DNA from: Saccharina japonica
Taxonomy: Eukaryota > Sar > Phaeophyceae > Laminariales > Laminariaceae
DNA: 64,000 nucleotides
Direction: 5' to 3'
NCBI GenBank assembly: GCA_008828725.1
Contig: MEHQ01004485.1
Span: forward strand, 124,001 to 188,000
Below, piece by piece: positions 46,276 to 59,639 of this stretch; within the stretch, counting starts at the first letter, position 1, and the number at the start of each line of letters is the position of its first letter. The translations under genes were made by a program, and so were the position numbers. Below the pieces are notes generated by a model. The model was not told the origin of the DNA. It was given only the letters and a program-made list of their open reading frames with translations, and searched no databases.

Positions 46276-46347
46276 AGACGTGTCAGGCGCTCCAACTTAT
46301 CGAAGATGTTTGATGGAACGGTCGTAAGCTGGTTGTCGTCGAGATAC
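46276..46347 (-). CDS. LRR exon 10 (cassette copy 1, member b)
   Basis: The 72-nt exon between GTCAG/G and CT/GTAAGT reads YLDDNQLTTVPSNIF then DKLERLTR. Paralogue of exon 7. In the roughly 185 bp of adjoining intron I count 8 differences (about 4%), against 7 in the 72-nt exon (about 10%). Confidence 0.87.
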
Positions 46348-48849
46348 CTGACCGAATACGACGGATAATGAAACGGCGCGACGACAAACCACGTGCAGAG
46401 GGGAATTCGAAATCAATTCACAACACCAAGAGTGATATCTGGTGTAGGGGACACCCCCCCATTTCCACTACTATGTTCAGGCGACTCGCGTGCGTGGCTC
46501 TGTAAGTCATGAAACACTTTACGTTCTCGTTTCGGTCAAGATAACTTGAGGCCACGTAGGCTCTTTTTTTTCGCCTGCTATCCTCCCTAGACACAGGTTG
46601 GGGTGGCGGCGGTTTGCCACGACGCTATAAAGCAATATCACTTCGCGAGCTGGACACCTAGCGTGCCGTTTCGTTTTTGTTCGGTTTTTCGATCACCAAG
46701 GCTGGCGGTCTTTTTTTTGTCATTTGTGCGGGGTTTGGGAGCTCGACTACGCACAAGGCGGACGATCGCATCACGTAGTATGTATGTGGGAAGGCACACA
46801 CAAGACAGGTACAAAATTATACTCAATTAGTTTTCTGGAAGTGGGCACACTATAAATCAAATGAATCTATAAATGGCTGACGTAAATACGCAAGTCCGCC
46901 CCACACGTGGTTCTTCATAAGATTCAGGTCACCCTTCATGCCGCTTCCTTAATACCTCACGGGGCTTCGCGCTCGGTGCAAGTAGTTCCTGTGGAAGCCC
47001 CCTATACTCCGTCCCGACATTGTAGGGGTGCGAAGGCCAATAAACTACGGCCCTGCACGACATGAGGCTTTCACACCCAATGACCGGTTTTGTTAGTGAC
47101 TTAGACCTTTATACGTGTTATGGAAGCCTAAAGTCAGTCCCAATTTGAACATGTCGTGGTTAGACCATGTGCCCGTTGGACCCTTAGCAGCGAGCGATAT
47201 TTACTACTTAGTGTGTCATCCGCGGTAGCTTGTTTTTCTGTTGAGATTGGATGAGTACGATTTCTCAATATCTGTATCCACTTCCACCATGACGTGATTG
47301 GGTGGTTGAAATTGGACGTCGATATTTCGGTTGCATGAAATGAGCCCAGAAAAAAGACCCGCCTGGCCGTTTGCAAGTCGTATGAACGCAGCCAAAGATC
47401 GTCACAAGCAACCGCGAGTCAAAGCTCGCTCCTACTGGTGTGTGTGTGAGGGTGTGGGGTGTATGAGGCTACGGGAAACCTGTCACGAGGACGTTTCGTG
47501 GACTCGAAGCTGATACGCAGCAGTACAAAAACTCGCAACATCCCTAATTAGTTTGTTTTCATTCCTCCGGCGTCTGATACTGAGGCTGCGTACATCATCA
47601 CACCAAGTAGAGTAAGTTTGACCAAACCTTTACATTGTTCGCATTACTCGTAACATATAGCTTGCACAAAATCTTTGCTGGTGTCCTGGTGTTTTGTTTG
47701 AACTATCAAGCTGTCGTTCTCGTTCCCGTAAGGAGTGGTAAGTACATGGGCGGGACAAAGTTCACAACGGGCAAAAACAACTTTGGGCTCCTGTGAATGG
47801 GCTACTGGTTTTCAAGAAATGTCGAAGGAACTATCGTTTCCGCATCCTCTATTTTCTAGTCGTGAGTATGTTTTGGGAAATTGTCTACGCGCGCCTACTT
47901 GGCAACATCTTTGATAGAGATGTTTCCTCCCCCTTCGAAACATCCACGGTGTTGCATATCTCGAAACATAGACGCGCACAAGCATCTCCATCTGCCACGA
48001 AATACGGTTGATATTCGCGAGGTATTTTCTGCACCCCGGTCGAACACTGAACGTGAATATATCTTGGTTCTCCCCACGATACATTCCATGGCGTTCCATG
48101 TGTCTTGACGCGAAAGCACGATCATGATAACCATCCGAGAGTAGTCACTCGCGCACGAGGCTGAGAAATACAGCTGTACGCGTGACAAGCCATGCAATGT
48201 GTTTCGACGGAACACAGATGCAATATCGTAACGACAAAAAGAGTGGCCTTAGCCGTGCTCTCGCCGTGTCCCGGAGGGGCATGTTGTGTTCGCTTTTTCG
48301 CAAGAATCTACTTGGGTTTAGACCTGAGAATGTAAACGTTTTGTGGCTTGTGCGCGTCCGGTGATTCAGCACAGCAACACAAGCCCACCTTGTCGCCTTC
48401 CACGTTAAAGCACTGAGCTGAGGTACACCGCTAACACAGAATAATGAAACCTGGAACCCATGATTGAACTTTTGTTGAATCGGGTAAATATGTTTGATTA
48501 ATCGTGTGCAATGTGAAACCACGCCGAGAGACCGTTGCTTTACACGGGTTTGCATGGACCAAGGTTTGTATCCGTGTCATGTGTCGACTCCACAACGATC
48601 CTCCATTAGGCACGGTGCACGGCCTTGTACGAAGGTACCCATGTGCACCTTGCAATATAAAGACCTTGCAACATCCGTGAATTCGTCGTTGAGGCATTGA
48701 CCCCAACGAAAGCAAATATTGATGGTCATACTTTTATGTGTTTTCCGGGTGGTATACTCGTGAATGCCTGAGAGTGAACGAGTGATGATCGCGTTCCTCG
48801 CACGCTGAGGCCAACAGACATACCTATAGTGGTCTTACATGTTGTTTGT

Positions 48850-49115
48850 TGTCCGCCAACACCTGGTGGCGGACGTCCAGTGGTCCGACGACCATAATAG
48901 GGTAGCAACAACGTGTCCCGGAATTTTAGATCCGGTGTTTTTAAGTAGACTGTGTCAGGGGTGATGAAGGCCATGCGCTAAATCCTAAGAACCTTGACCT
49001 TTGTTCAGCACAAGAGGTCACGGTTATCAAACTACAACCCTGGGTATCGCCAGCAAGGCATTCGCCTCTCGGAGTTCGTCGTGAAGTGGCAAAGACAGTC
49101 ACCACGGCTGAATTC
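48850..49115. repeat. unusually conserved intron block (pairs with ~55,710-55,970)
   Basis: Across about 265 bp only about four bases differ between the two cassette copies, against roughly one in ten elsewhere in the introns. A minus-strand frame within it starts MAFITPDTVYLKTPDLKF and is open in both copies, but its start lies inside the intron and no family is recognised. Confidence 0.5.
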
Positions 49116-49278
49116 AGGGTTGAGCAACAGCCTGTCCAGTCTCGACCACTGTAGGGACAACCGAGATGTACAACCACACCCCATGTAAGGATGAACTGCT
49201 TGCTAGCTCTGGACATGGCTGCCTTTACCCGAGAAGGAAAGGTAACACCTTACCACAATATATTGTCGCGATACTCAC

Positions 49279-49350
49279 AAGCGTGTCAGATGCACCTGTG
49301 CATCGAAGATGCCTTCTGGAAGTAACGCCAGCTGATTGCCGTTGAGATAC
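49279..49350 (-). CDS. LRR exon 9 (cassette copy 1, member a)
   Basis: The 72-nt exon between GGCAG/G and TT/GTGAGT reads YLNGNQLALLPEGIF then DAQVHLTR. It is the paralogue of exon 6. The scaffold residues (L, N, Q-L, L-P-E-G, F) are shared and the surface-facing positions are changed. Confidence 0.87.
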
Positions 49351-52038
49351 CTGCCCGAGTTCAGCAGATTCGAGGGACGGTGCGACGACAACCACGTAGA
49401 AGGGAAATTTCATTAAATATATCTGGGATTCCGTCGGTGGTAATTCAAACGGCGGGGTCAGCTTCGTGCTAGCAATGTTACGGGGTACCAAGTAAACAGG
49501 CCTTACGGTACACACACACAAATGAAACCACAGCTATCTTGTTTGTTTAGCAATATTTGGTCATCACATTTTTTGTGGTCCCCTGTGACTCTACCAACGT
49601 CATGATGATTTCAGTAGTTTGTATAGTTCGATCGGCGGGTATTGTAAGCGCTAACGTCGACCCCATTTTCACTGCCTTTTTACTCACGATATACATCACT
49701 CCAATAAAAACACCCAAACACAGGTAGGTTTGCGCAGAAATAAAAAACAAACATCCTATGCCGGTGCACAACGCAAAAAACAAAAAATCTTAGGCTGACG
49801 ATTGGCTTCTACCGCAGGGAAACGAAAGGAAAAACAAACGGCCCTGCTGCCGTAGCACCAGTCAGCGTGAAACTTAAGGATGTAGGGCCACGTATGTGGA
49901 CGATTGGCCTGAGGCAAGACCTCCTCATCAGCGACGAAATGCACCTATTCCCGAACGCAGGGAGAGAGGAGCCTTTGCTTTTGACCTAAGATAAGGAAGT
50001 TACTATCTTATCAGGAGCCAAAACAATAAAGGAGCTTGTGCGCGCAATACGACAAACGTTTGTATCCTCTAGTCCTAAGCAAACCAAGCCATCAAAATTG
50101 CCATACCAAACGGTAGTTTTTCGCTGTGGGAAAACATTTCCCGAAACACTTGGCTACCCCTGCAGCAGTGAGGTTTCTCTCTAAAGCAGAGAAATATACA
50201 CTAGGTCTGGACGCCAAGAGAGGGGTGCCGTGGCCCGTGTCTGGCGGGCTTGGCCAAATGCGTCAAGGCATCACCATTTATCACTGCAATAAGTTTGCGT
50301 CGGTTAAGGGGTTCCTTCGTGCAAATCGAGGAATTTACGCAAATATAACATTCGTTTTCGCTTTGTTTGCGGTTGCAATGCTCTTTCTGGAAAAGAAAAC
50401 CCATCTTTCATGACACCCTACCTACTGGAAACGACAGTTTGCCAGTACAGATGCTCAGACCTACGGTGTGGACGTAATAGTAGCAATCGTAGGTCATGGG
50501 CAATCGGTACGTGCCAGGCGCAGGATCGATCCGACGTCTTTGTAATCACAAATTGTGCCCCGCACTAAATCAAATGAATTATCATGCCTGTCGTACACAT
50601 AAACCAATTCAACACACGGAATTTCCTCAGGCTGCTGATACTGTTGTTCAATTCACGTTTTCAACAAGAACGTCAATCACTAGTACGAAAATATCTACCT
50701 GGATCGCCAGTTCGACCCTCCGTAGCGTGCTACGCGGTCAGAGCAGAGTGTAGATACCAAACAGGAGCTCCTGGATGATAAAACCTCCTGCTGCTGAGAA
50801 AGTTCTGCTAGAACGAATTTTGGTGATGCTAAAGGCTTGAAATCGATCCGCCGACACAAACATTAAGGTTTTCCGTGACCTACGCACCCCGACACTGTAC
50901 CCATGGAAGAGATCATAACATTAGAACCGAAGAACGAATCATCAAGGTTGACATTATACCAGAGATACAGGGGTGCATATGTGAAAGGCCTGTTCTTTCC
51001 GAATAAATCCACAAAATACATTAACAGCGCGGAATTAACATACGTATTTCCACCGAAGGGAGTTTGCTCCACCCATCGATACGACGAAAATGAAGGTATG
51101 TACGATACCGAAGGGACATGCTTCCCTCAATTCAATGCCGGTGTCTTTTCTGCACTTGCGGACGGTTAACTGTGTGCCGTTCTGCCGGCAATACGTGTAT
51201 CTGAGGTCGGTAAAAAACACAGTAAATCGATTGTTCAACGACCTTTACTGGGAAAATAAACGAGGCAGATGCAGGCCGGAGCCGCCCGAACACATGGGCC
51301 GCGGACCGTCGCATGACGTGCAGAAGACCCCAGTATCACTAGAATAGCCCTCAGTGCAACTGGGAGCCTAAACGGACTGCGTCTCGCCAGTCCTCAAGAA
51401 ACCTAGATGGTTGAAATGACTGAGTCCCACACAAGCCAACTCGTTTAGTACCGAGAGAACTGATACTCTCACGATATTTGTAGTTCAACTGTTTCTCTCT
51501 CATCCACTACATGTGCCTCACTAGTCCAGCTACATCTAAAACCTGGGAGCAGATAGCGCGCACTTCTCCCGTCTCCATGTTTATCCTGGGAGTATCTCGC
51601 CATCTTTCCCCTCGTCGACTAACGCCGAACTATGTGCATACGTGCGATATTTGAGGCGTTTCTGCTAGTACATTTCAACAGTAGTACTAGAATTCCGCCT
51701 TGCAGGATTCGAACGCACTGCCTCAACCTCAGTGGTTGCGAGTTTCAACCCTATATGGAAGCGACACGTGGCCAATTATTAATACATATCTTCCATTTGA
51801 CATCCGTGCTAACGAGCTGTATTGTCTGCACACTAGACGACCATCGGGGGCGCCGGCTGTTATACAAACGCACTTCAACGACCGGTGTCGTTGAATATTT
51901 ATTTATTGTTGAAGCCCCATGTGAGACATGTCGCGGAACACAAAGGCAGTTTACACGGACACCACCGAAAATAGCCAGATACTCCTCCTCTTCGTTCTGG
52001 AATAACGAAAGCAAAGGTGTCACGTCCAAGGTACTCAC

Positions 52039-52110
52039 ATATCCTTAACAAGTGGTAACCCCGTGAAAAGATCCGCGGGTAAGCTGTCCAACAGATTGCG
52101 AGAAAGAGAG
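52039..52110 (-). CDS. LRR exon 8 (cassette copy 2, member c)
   Basis: The 72-nt exon between GTCAG/C and AT/GTGAGT reads SLSRNLLDSLPADLF then TGLPLVKD. Paralogue of exon 11. Fifteen bases differ, no changed codon is silent, and the NLLDSLPAD and FTGLP codons are identical even at third positions. Confidence 0.87.
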
Positions 52111-53130
52111 CTGACACGTAACGCGACCGGCGGCAGAAATGAAGGGCAAGTTTGCGTAAGGGGCGTTAGGGGTACCTGCGAATAACATATGGCTCAATAC
52201 AACAGTTTCACATTGGTAAACGATTCCTCAGCAACGGTACATCAATAATCGATGGGTGACCTTTTTTGTTCGACAGTCGCAAGCAAGCTCAATATCAAGA
52301 CTCGACAATGTTTTGATCTCAACGAGCTAGGGCAGTACACATTTTCTCGGTAGCTATAACCCGACAACTTCTCGTGGACATTTACGTTCGATGACGGAAA
52401 ATCCATACAACGCGGGTCGCTGTTCGACCATGTCGAGTCGCGTCGGTGAACATGTGCACCGTAACAGAAAAACAAACATGTGCCATAATCGATTTTCTCT
52501 AGACACGTGGCGCCGCAACATTTGGTCGGTGACCATCCAAAACCGAAATAATGTGCCAAGTTCGCTTCGGAGTCAGACTAAATATCAACGGTGCACCGCG
52601 ATTTCGGAGCCCGGACCACGCGTTACCCGAATAAAGCAAACGAAAATCTAGTAGTCGCACGCAGATCTCCGAGTGGTCAGAGCGTAAAACCTACTGCCTG
52701 GTCATGCGTTCTATACGGGGTGCAGTAGACACAGTGGAAACGGTATACGCATATTAGACGTCGAGCGACGGTCACCACGGGTGATACTGCACACCTATGT
52801 ACAGACTCACACTGAGTACTTTGATCACGGGCTACTGTACACCTAGTTTCTTGGGTGGATACCAGTGTGCCGGTACTCGTTGTCGTGTCCGGTATCCTGC
52901 CTGAAGATAACCACGAAGGGAGTTCGCAACTCGGACAAAGGTAATTTGTTCCAGCGCGGTTGACTTCAAAATGGAAACACCGCCCGTTAAGCCGGATATA
53001 TGTCAGAGACGGCCGACGGTTATATGGACACCCAACGTAAAGCATCAGCAGTTGCTCGCTCTGGACGCAGCTGACTGCAAGCGAGGCGCGATAGTAGCAA
53101 CTCACTTATAACATTTATTGGGACACTCAC

Positions 53131-53202
53131 AAACGTGTCAGTTCCTCCAACTTAGCGAAGATGTTTGATGGAACGGTCGTAAGCTGGTTGTCGGCGAGAG
53201 AC
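53131..53202 (-). CDS. LRR exon 7 (cassette copy 2, member b)
   Basis: The 72-nt exon between GGCAG/G and TT/GTGAGT reads SLADNQLTTVPSNIF then AKLEELTR. The split last codon becomes TTC (Phe) because the next exon starts with C. Paralogue of exon 10; seven bases differ and all five changed codons alter the residue. Confidence 0.87.
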
Positions 53203-56152
53203 CTGCCCCAATACGACGGATAATGAAACGGCGCGACGACAAACCGCGTGCAGAGGGGAATTCGAAATCAGTTGACCACACCAAGAGTGATATCTGGTGT
53301 AGGGGACACCCCCCCATTTTCACTACTATGTTCAGGCGACTCGCGTCCGTGGCTCTGTAAGTCATCAAACACTTTACGTTCTGGTTTCGGTCAAGAAAGA
53401 TTGAAGCCACGTAGGCTCGTTGTTTTCGCCTGCTATCCTCCCTAGACACAGGTTGGGGTGACGTCGGTTCGCCACGACGCTACAAAGCAATAATTTCACT
53501 TCGCGAGTTGGACACTTAGCGTGCCGTTTCAGTTTTGTTCGGTTTTGCGGCCACCAAGGCTGGTGGTCTTTTTTCCATTTGTGCGGGGTTGGGAACCTCG
53601 ACTACGAACAAGGCACATGATCGCATTACGTAGTGTGTATATGGGAAGGCACGCACAAGACAGGTACAAAGTGATACTCACTTTTGTTTCTGGAAGTGGG
53701 CACACGATAAACCAAATTAATATATATATATAAGGCTGCCGTAAATACGCGAGTCCGCCCTACACGTGGTTTTTCATAAGATTCACGTCACCCTTCATGC
53801 CGCTTCCTTAATACCTCACGGGGCTTCGCGCTCGGTGCAAGCAGTTTCATCCTGGTTGGCGAAAGCCCCCAATGCTCCGTCCCGACATTGTAGGGGTGTG
53901 AAGGTAAAAAAACTGCGGCCACGCATGACATGAGGCTCTCACACCCAATGACCGGGTTTCCGGGTGACGTTAACCTTTATACGTGTTATGAAAGCCTAAA
54001 CTTAGTTCCAATTTGAACTTGTCGTCGATAGACCATGTGCCCGTTGAAGCCTTAGAAGCGAGCGATATATACTACTTAGTGTGTCATCCGCGGTAGAGTG
54101 TTATTCTGTAGAGATTGGATGAGTGCGATTTCTCAATACCGGTATATACTTCCACCTTGACGTGATTGGGTGGTCGAACATGGACGTCGATATTTCGGGT
54201 GCATGAAATGAGCCTAGAAATAAAGCCCGCCTGGCCGTTTTCATGTCATATAAACGCAGCCACAGAACGTCACAAGCAACCGCAGGTCAAATCTCGCTCC
54301 TAATGGCGTGAGGGTGTGGGGTGCATGAGGCTATCAGAAACCTGTCACGAGGTCGTTTCGTGGACTCGAAGCGGAAACCCAGCAGTACAAAAACTCGCAA
54401 CATCCCTAGTTAAGTTGGTTTTATTCCTCGGGCGTCTGATACTGAGGCTACGTACATCATCACGCAAAGAAATCTACGTTTGACCAAACCTTTACTTTGT
54501 TCGCATTACTCGTGAAGTATTGCTTGCACAAAATCTTTGCTGGTGTCCTGGGGTGTCGTTTGAACTATCAAGCTGTCGTTTACGTTCCCGTAAGGAGTGG
54601 TAAGTTCATGGGCCGAAAAACGTTCACAACGGGCAAAATGCCGTTTGGCTCCTATGGATATTCTACCGTTTTCCAGAAACGTCGAAGGAATTGTCGTTTG
54701 AGCATCCTCTATTTTCTAGTCGTGAGTGTGTTTTGGGAAATTGTCTACGCGAGCCTACTCGGCAACACATTCGACAGAGATGTTTCCTCCCCCTTCAAAA
54801 CACACATGGCGTTGCACATCTCGAAACATACACGCGCACAAGCATCTCCATCTGCCACGAAATACGGGGGTCATCCGCGAGGCATGTTCTGCACCTCAGT
54901 CAAACACTGAATGTTAATATATCCCGGTTCTCCCCACGATACATTCCGTGGCGTTCCATGTGTATTAACACGGAAGCACGATCATAATAACCACCCGAAA
55001 GTAGTCACTCGCGCGCGAAGCTGAGGAAAACGGCAGTACGAGTGACAGGTCGTGCAATGTGTTTCAACGAAATACAGATGCAATATCATAACGATAAACG
55101 GAGTGGTCTCAGCCGTGCTCCCGCCGTGTCCCGAAGGGCCGTGCTGTGTTCGCTTTTTCGCAGGAATATACGTTGTTTTAGACCCGAGCACATACATGTC
55201 TAGGGACGTTTGCGCGTCAGGTGATTCAGCACAGCAACGCAAGCCCACCTCGTTGCCCACCATATTATAGTACTAAGCTGAGGCACACCGCTACTACAGA
55301 AGATTAAAACATGGAACCCATGGTTCAACTTTTACTGAATCGGGTACATAAGTTTCATTCATCATTTGCAATGTGAAACTACGCCGAGAGACCGTTGCTT
55401 GACACGGGTTTGCGTGGATCATAGTTTGTACCGTGTCATGTGTCGACTCCCCAACGATCCTCCGTTAGGCACGGGGTACAGTCTCGTACAAACGTACACA
55501 TGCGTACCTTGCAATAGGAAGACCTCGCAGCATCGGTTAAGTCGTCGTTGAGGTATTAACCCTAACGAAAGAAATATTTTGATGATCATATTTTGTATGT
55601 GTTTTCCGGGTGGTATACTCGTGAATGCCTGAGAGTGAATGAGTGATGATCACGTTCCTCGTACGCTGAGGCAACCATACATGTCTATAGCAGTCTTACA
55701 TGTAGCTTGTTCTCCGCCAACACCTGGTGGCGGACGTCCAGTGGTCCGACGACCATAATAGGGTAGCAACAACGTGTCCCCGAATTTTAGATCCGGTGTT
55801 TTTAAGTAGACTGTGTCAGGGGTGATGAAGGCCATGCGCTAAATCCTAAGAACCTTGACCTTTGTTCAACACAAGAGGTCACGGTTATCAAACAACAACC
55901 CTGGGTATCACCAGCAAGGCATTCGCCTCTCGGAGTTCGTCGTGAAGTGGCAAAGACAGTCACCACGGCTGAATTCTGGGTTGAGGAATAACCTGTTCAG
56001 CCTCGACCACTGTAGGGACAACCGAGATGTACAACCACACCCCATGTAAGGATGAACTGCTTGCTAGCTCTGGACACAGTGACATTGACCCGAGAAGGAA
56101 AGGCAACACCTTACCACAATATATTGCCGCGATATAGTGTTTCGATACTCAC

Positions 56153-56224
56153 AAGGTTTGCAGAAGCACCAGCTCGTCGAAGAGGCCTTCTGGAAGTGAC
56201 TCCAGCTGATTGTTGTTGAGATAC
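56153..56224 (-). CDS. LRR exon 6 (cassette copy 2, member a)
   Basis: The 72-nt exon between GGCAG/G and TT/GTGAGT reads YLNNNQLESLPEGLF then DELVLLQT. It is the paralogue of exon 9 (49,279-49,350), from which it differs at 14 bases: nine codons change the amino acid and one is silent. Confidence 0.87.
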
Positions 56225-59200
56225 CTGCCCGATTTCAGCAGAAACAACGGACGGTGCAACGACAACCACGCACCAGGGAAAGGTTGTGAAATATATCTGG
56301 TGTTCCGTCGGTGGTTGCTCACACGATGGGGTCAGCTTCGTGCTAGCAATGTTACGGGGTACCAAGTAAACAGGCCCTACGGTACACACACACAAACGAA
56401 ACAACAGCTATCTTGTTTGTTTAGCAATATTTGGTCATCACATTTTTTGTGGTCCCCTGTGATTATACCAACGTCATGATGATTTCAGTAGTTTGTATAG
56501 TTCGATCGGCGGGTATTGTAAGCGCTAACGTCGACCTCATTTTCACTGCCTTTATACTCACGATATACCTCACTCCAAACAAAACACAAAAATGCAGGTA
56601 GGTTCAGCCAGAATGTAATCAGAAAACATCCTATGCCGGTGCACAACACAAACACAAACAAAAAATAGGCTGACGATTGCTTCGGAGAGCAGGGAAAACG
56701 AAGGACAATAATAAAACGGCCCTGCTGCCGTAGCACCAGTCAGCGTGAATCGTTAGGATGAAGAGTCACGTATGTGGACAATTGGCCTGAGGCCGGACCT
56801 CTTCAACAGCGGCGAAATAGAAGCTATTCCTGGACGCAGGGAAAGAGGAACTTTAGCTTCTGACCTAGCATACGGAACATACTAACTAAACGTTGAAGGA
56901 GCTTGTCCGTGCAACCCGACGAGCGTTCGTATGCGCTCATGCTAAACAAAACAACCCGGCAAAGTTCCCATACCAGTCGGTAGTTTCTCGCTGAGGGAGC
57001 TTGACAGGCCAAAAGACATTTGGCGAAACACCTGGCCACCCCTGCAACAGTGCATGTTTTCTCAAAAGAGGAGAAACATAAACTATTTCTGGACGCAGAG
57101 AGAGGGGAGCCGTGGATCGTGTCTGGCGGGCTTAGCTGAATGCGTCCACCCATTACCATTTATCACTGCAACATGTTCTCGTCGGGTAAGGGGTCCCTTC
57201 GTGCAATCCCTATATGCAGACATTTGTGAAAATCGAGCATTCGTTTTTGTGTTGTTTCCAGTTGCGATACTCTTTCTGGAAAATATATTCATCCTTCATG
57301 GCACCCTATCTACTATAAACGGCATTCCGCCAGTTATGTTGCTCATACCTACTGTGTGGACGTAATCGTAGAAATCGTAGGTCATGGGCAATCGTTATGT
57401 GTCAGGCGCAGGATTGATCCAACGTCTTTTTAGTCACAAAATGTGCCTCGCACTAAACAAATGACTTTCCATGCCTGTGACACACATAAACCAATTCAAC
57501 ACATGAAATTTCCTCAGGCTGCTGATACTGTTGTCCAACTCAAGTTTTCGACGAGAACGCAAATCACTAGTACGCAAATCTACCTGGGTCGCTAGTTCGA
57601 CCCTTCCGTAGCGTGATACGCGGTCATAGCAGAGTGTAGATACCAATCAGAAGCTTCCCAATGCTAAAACATATCGCTGCCGAGAACTTTAAGCTAGAAG
57701 GATGTTTGGCGAATTATGCAAAAGGCTTATAATCGATTCAGCGACTCGAACACCAAGGTTGCCGATGACCTACGCTCCCTGATATTGTCTCCATGAACGA
57801 TGTCAGAACATTAGAACTGAAGAGCGCGTCACGAAGGTCGTAATTATACCAGAGACAAAGGAGTCCGTACTTGAGAAAGGCCTGTTTTTTCCGAGTTAAT
57901 TAAAAAATTGAATGGCCAGCCCAGAATGGAGATACGTATTTACAGCAAGAGGAGTTTGCTCAACCCATCGGTATCGCGAAAATGAAGGTATATAGGGTAC
58001 CGCAAGGGCATGCTTCACTTGATTCAATGCTGGTGTCATGCCTGCTCATCATGTGGCCGGTTTAATGTCTTCCCATCTTACGGCAGGGCATGTTTCTCAG
58101 ATCGGCAAATACCACAACAAGTCGACTATCCAACTGCGTGCACCAGGAACGTACAAGAGGCAGATGCAGGCTGAAACCGACCTCAAAACAAAGGTTGCGG
58201 ACCGTCGCAACACGTGCAGCAACACCGTAACGTTAAGACTTATTGTGTTAATGCTGGCCGCGGGCGATGTGTACGCCCACGACTAAATTTTGCATACAAG
58301 AGCTGCACGTATGTCTATAATGGGGCAATATACGGAGAGTCACAATCAGCGGAAGAGGGTGGCATATACTGTGTGCATGTTAGGGCCCTACGGCTGGTTC
58401 TAAAGCCCAACAAACTGCTGCGTCCAGAAGCAGCACACGCCTTCAAAATGGTCAACAATAGCCAGGCGTTTTAAAAGGAATATCGTTTTGTTTTTCGAGG
58501 ACGAACCGGTCCTACTGTAGGTCAGCCCATTTTCATTCAAGGTTTTACCAGACACGATAACATTAACGCTTGGATAGCCTTCTCCGTCTGGGTATCGCCA
58601 TGTAAGACCACTCCGAAAGGGAGGGCTGTATACGCCAGCAATAATACAGCAAGGGAAACAAAGTGTACCGGAACATCTCGCACGACCGTTGTATGTTCTA
58701 GTGCGTGTGGGCGTCGGCCGCTCGATGGCGGGGGTACCGCACGAACGACGGTATTGCGCTCGATGTGCACTGGGCACACAAAACGCTGAAAGGGCGTCTG
58801 TCGAGCGGAGAGTCCGGCCTTCTCCCTTGTTTGCGCAAACACACATGTTGCCCTGACCGCCGCCTTGGCATCTATCAACGCGACATGAGCTTTTTGCCCA
58901 TTTCAAATCGTTTGACTGTTGAGACAATTTAGATCGTGTGTTAAACACTTGAAGTAGGTGCAGTTGTTTTGTTTTTTAATCGTAACGAGGCGAATGCTGT
59001 GCACAGGGCGCGTGTTAGGCAGGGAGGATGCCCTACAAACTGCGAATTCGAGCAGACCGCCTGTGTGCGTCAGCTACCCGTTTTAATGGCAATGGATGAC
59101 AATGGCTCTACATCATGAGTGTGGGCCGTTTGCCAGCCCGAGAAACGAATGGTGCGAGTCATGAGCTACGTACAGTGGGGCGGAAATTAGGCATACATTG

Positions 59201-59639
59201 TCGTACACACCTAAATATCTCAACAAAACAAGCTAAACCCCCAACCACCACATACCTTGCTTTGATGTATCCCAGTTGATCCTGGGGGATAGGTCATCCG
59301 ACGGCAGCATGCGAAAGTCTTTTTTTCTCTCACATTGCGGATGTTCTTGACCGTGTGAATGCCCTTGCGTCCAAGGCAACCACACTATTGACCAAAACAG
59401 CCTACCTTCGTCAAAGCGTCAACCTAAGTCATAACACCATGCCAAGCGTGGGCAAATATCCCTTTATTTCGGGCATAGGCTCGTTTACATTGCAGACATT
59501 CATACCCCAAACACAATATGCTCGTTACGGTGTCTGTTTGCCCGCTTTTTGGTATTCAAGGGAACCGGGAAGGGGGGGGGGTAGCTAATTCTGCCTAGAT
59601 TACTTTGCCCAACGATATATACCATCGAGGTCGACGTTG
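56225..59639. other. intron between LRR exons 5 and 6
   Basis: The left part (to 58,219) is duplicated DNA matching 49,351-51,323. The remainder is unrecognised. A minus-strand frame at 58,400-58,948 is open for 182 codons but has no splice-supported LRR register or known domain, so I do not call it coding. Confidence 0.45.

Larger units (their letters stand above)
44528..51323. repeat. 6.8-6.9 kb tandem duplication, unit 1 (LRR cassette)
   Basis: This unit, containing LRR exons 9-11, starts at AAGACCCCAGCATCACTAG and ends at GACGTGCAG immediately before unit 2. The left border lies in a short run of ACTGAGTC/CAGTC phrases (44,430-44,640), which may have primed the duplication. The introns hold no recognised gene. 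Confidence 0.85.
51324..58219. repeat. 6.8-6.9 kb tandem duplication, unit 2 (LRR cassette)
   Basis: The unit starts at AAGACCCCAGTATCACTAG and ends at the CGTGCAG near 58,219. It holds LRR exons 6-8 and all their introns. It pairs with 44,528-51,323, and exon offsets are 6874, 6855 and 6795 bp, showing many small indels. I estimate about 85-95% identity in introns, varying locally. Confidence 0.85.

Noticed and set aside
51690-51760. tRNA-like B box (GTTCGAATCC on minus), also near 44,915
   Set aside because: The T-stem pairs poorly and no acceptor, D or anticodon arms could be built. At most it is a remnant of a tRNA-derived short element.
55697-55740. LRR-like start (LAENKL) after a CAG acceptor, also at about 48,840
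   Set aside because: The phase is wrong for the gene and the frame stops before the spine Phe position.
58400-58948. Minus-strand open frame of 182 codons with an LNENGLT phrase
   Set aside because: The phrase recalls an LRR start, but there is no acceptor before it, the spacing to the next Phe is wrong, and the rest matches no family.
59328-59401. Possible decayed LRR exon (LDARAF before a GTGAGA)
   Set aside because: The length is close to 72 nt, but the repeat register is shifted by one residue and a stop falls at the start. It is too weak to annotate.
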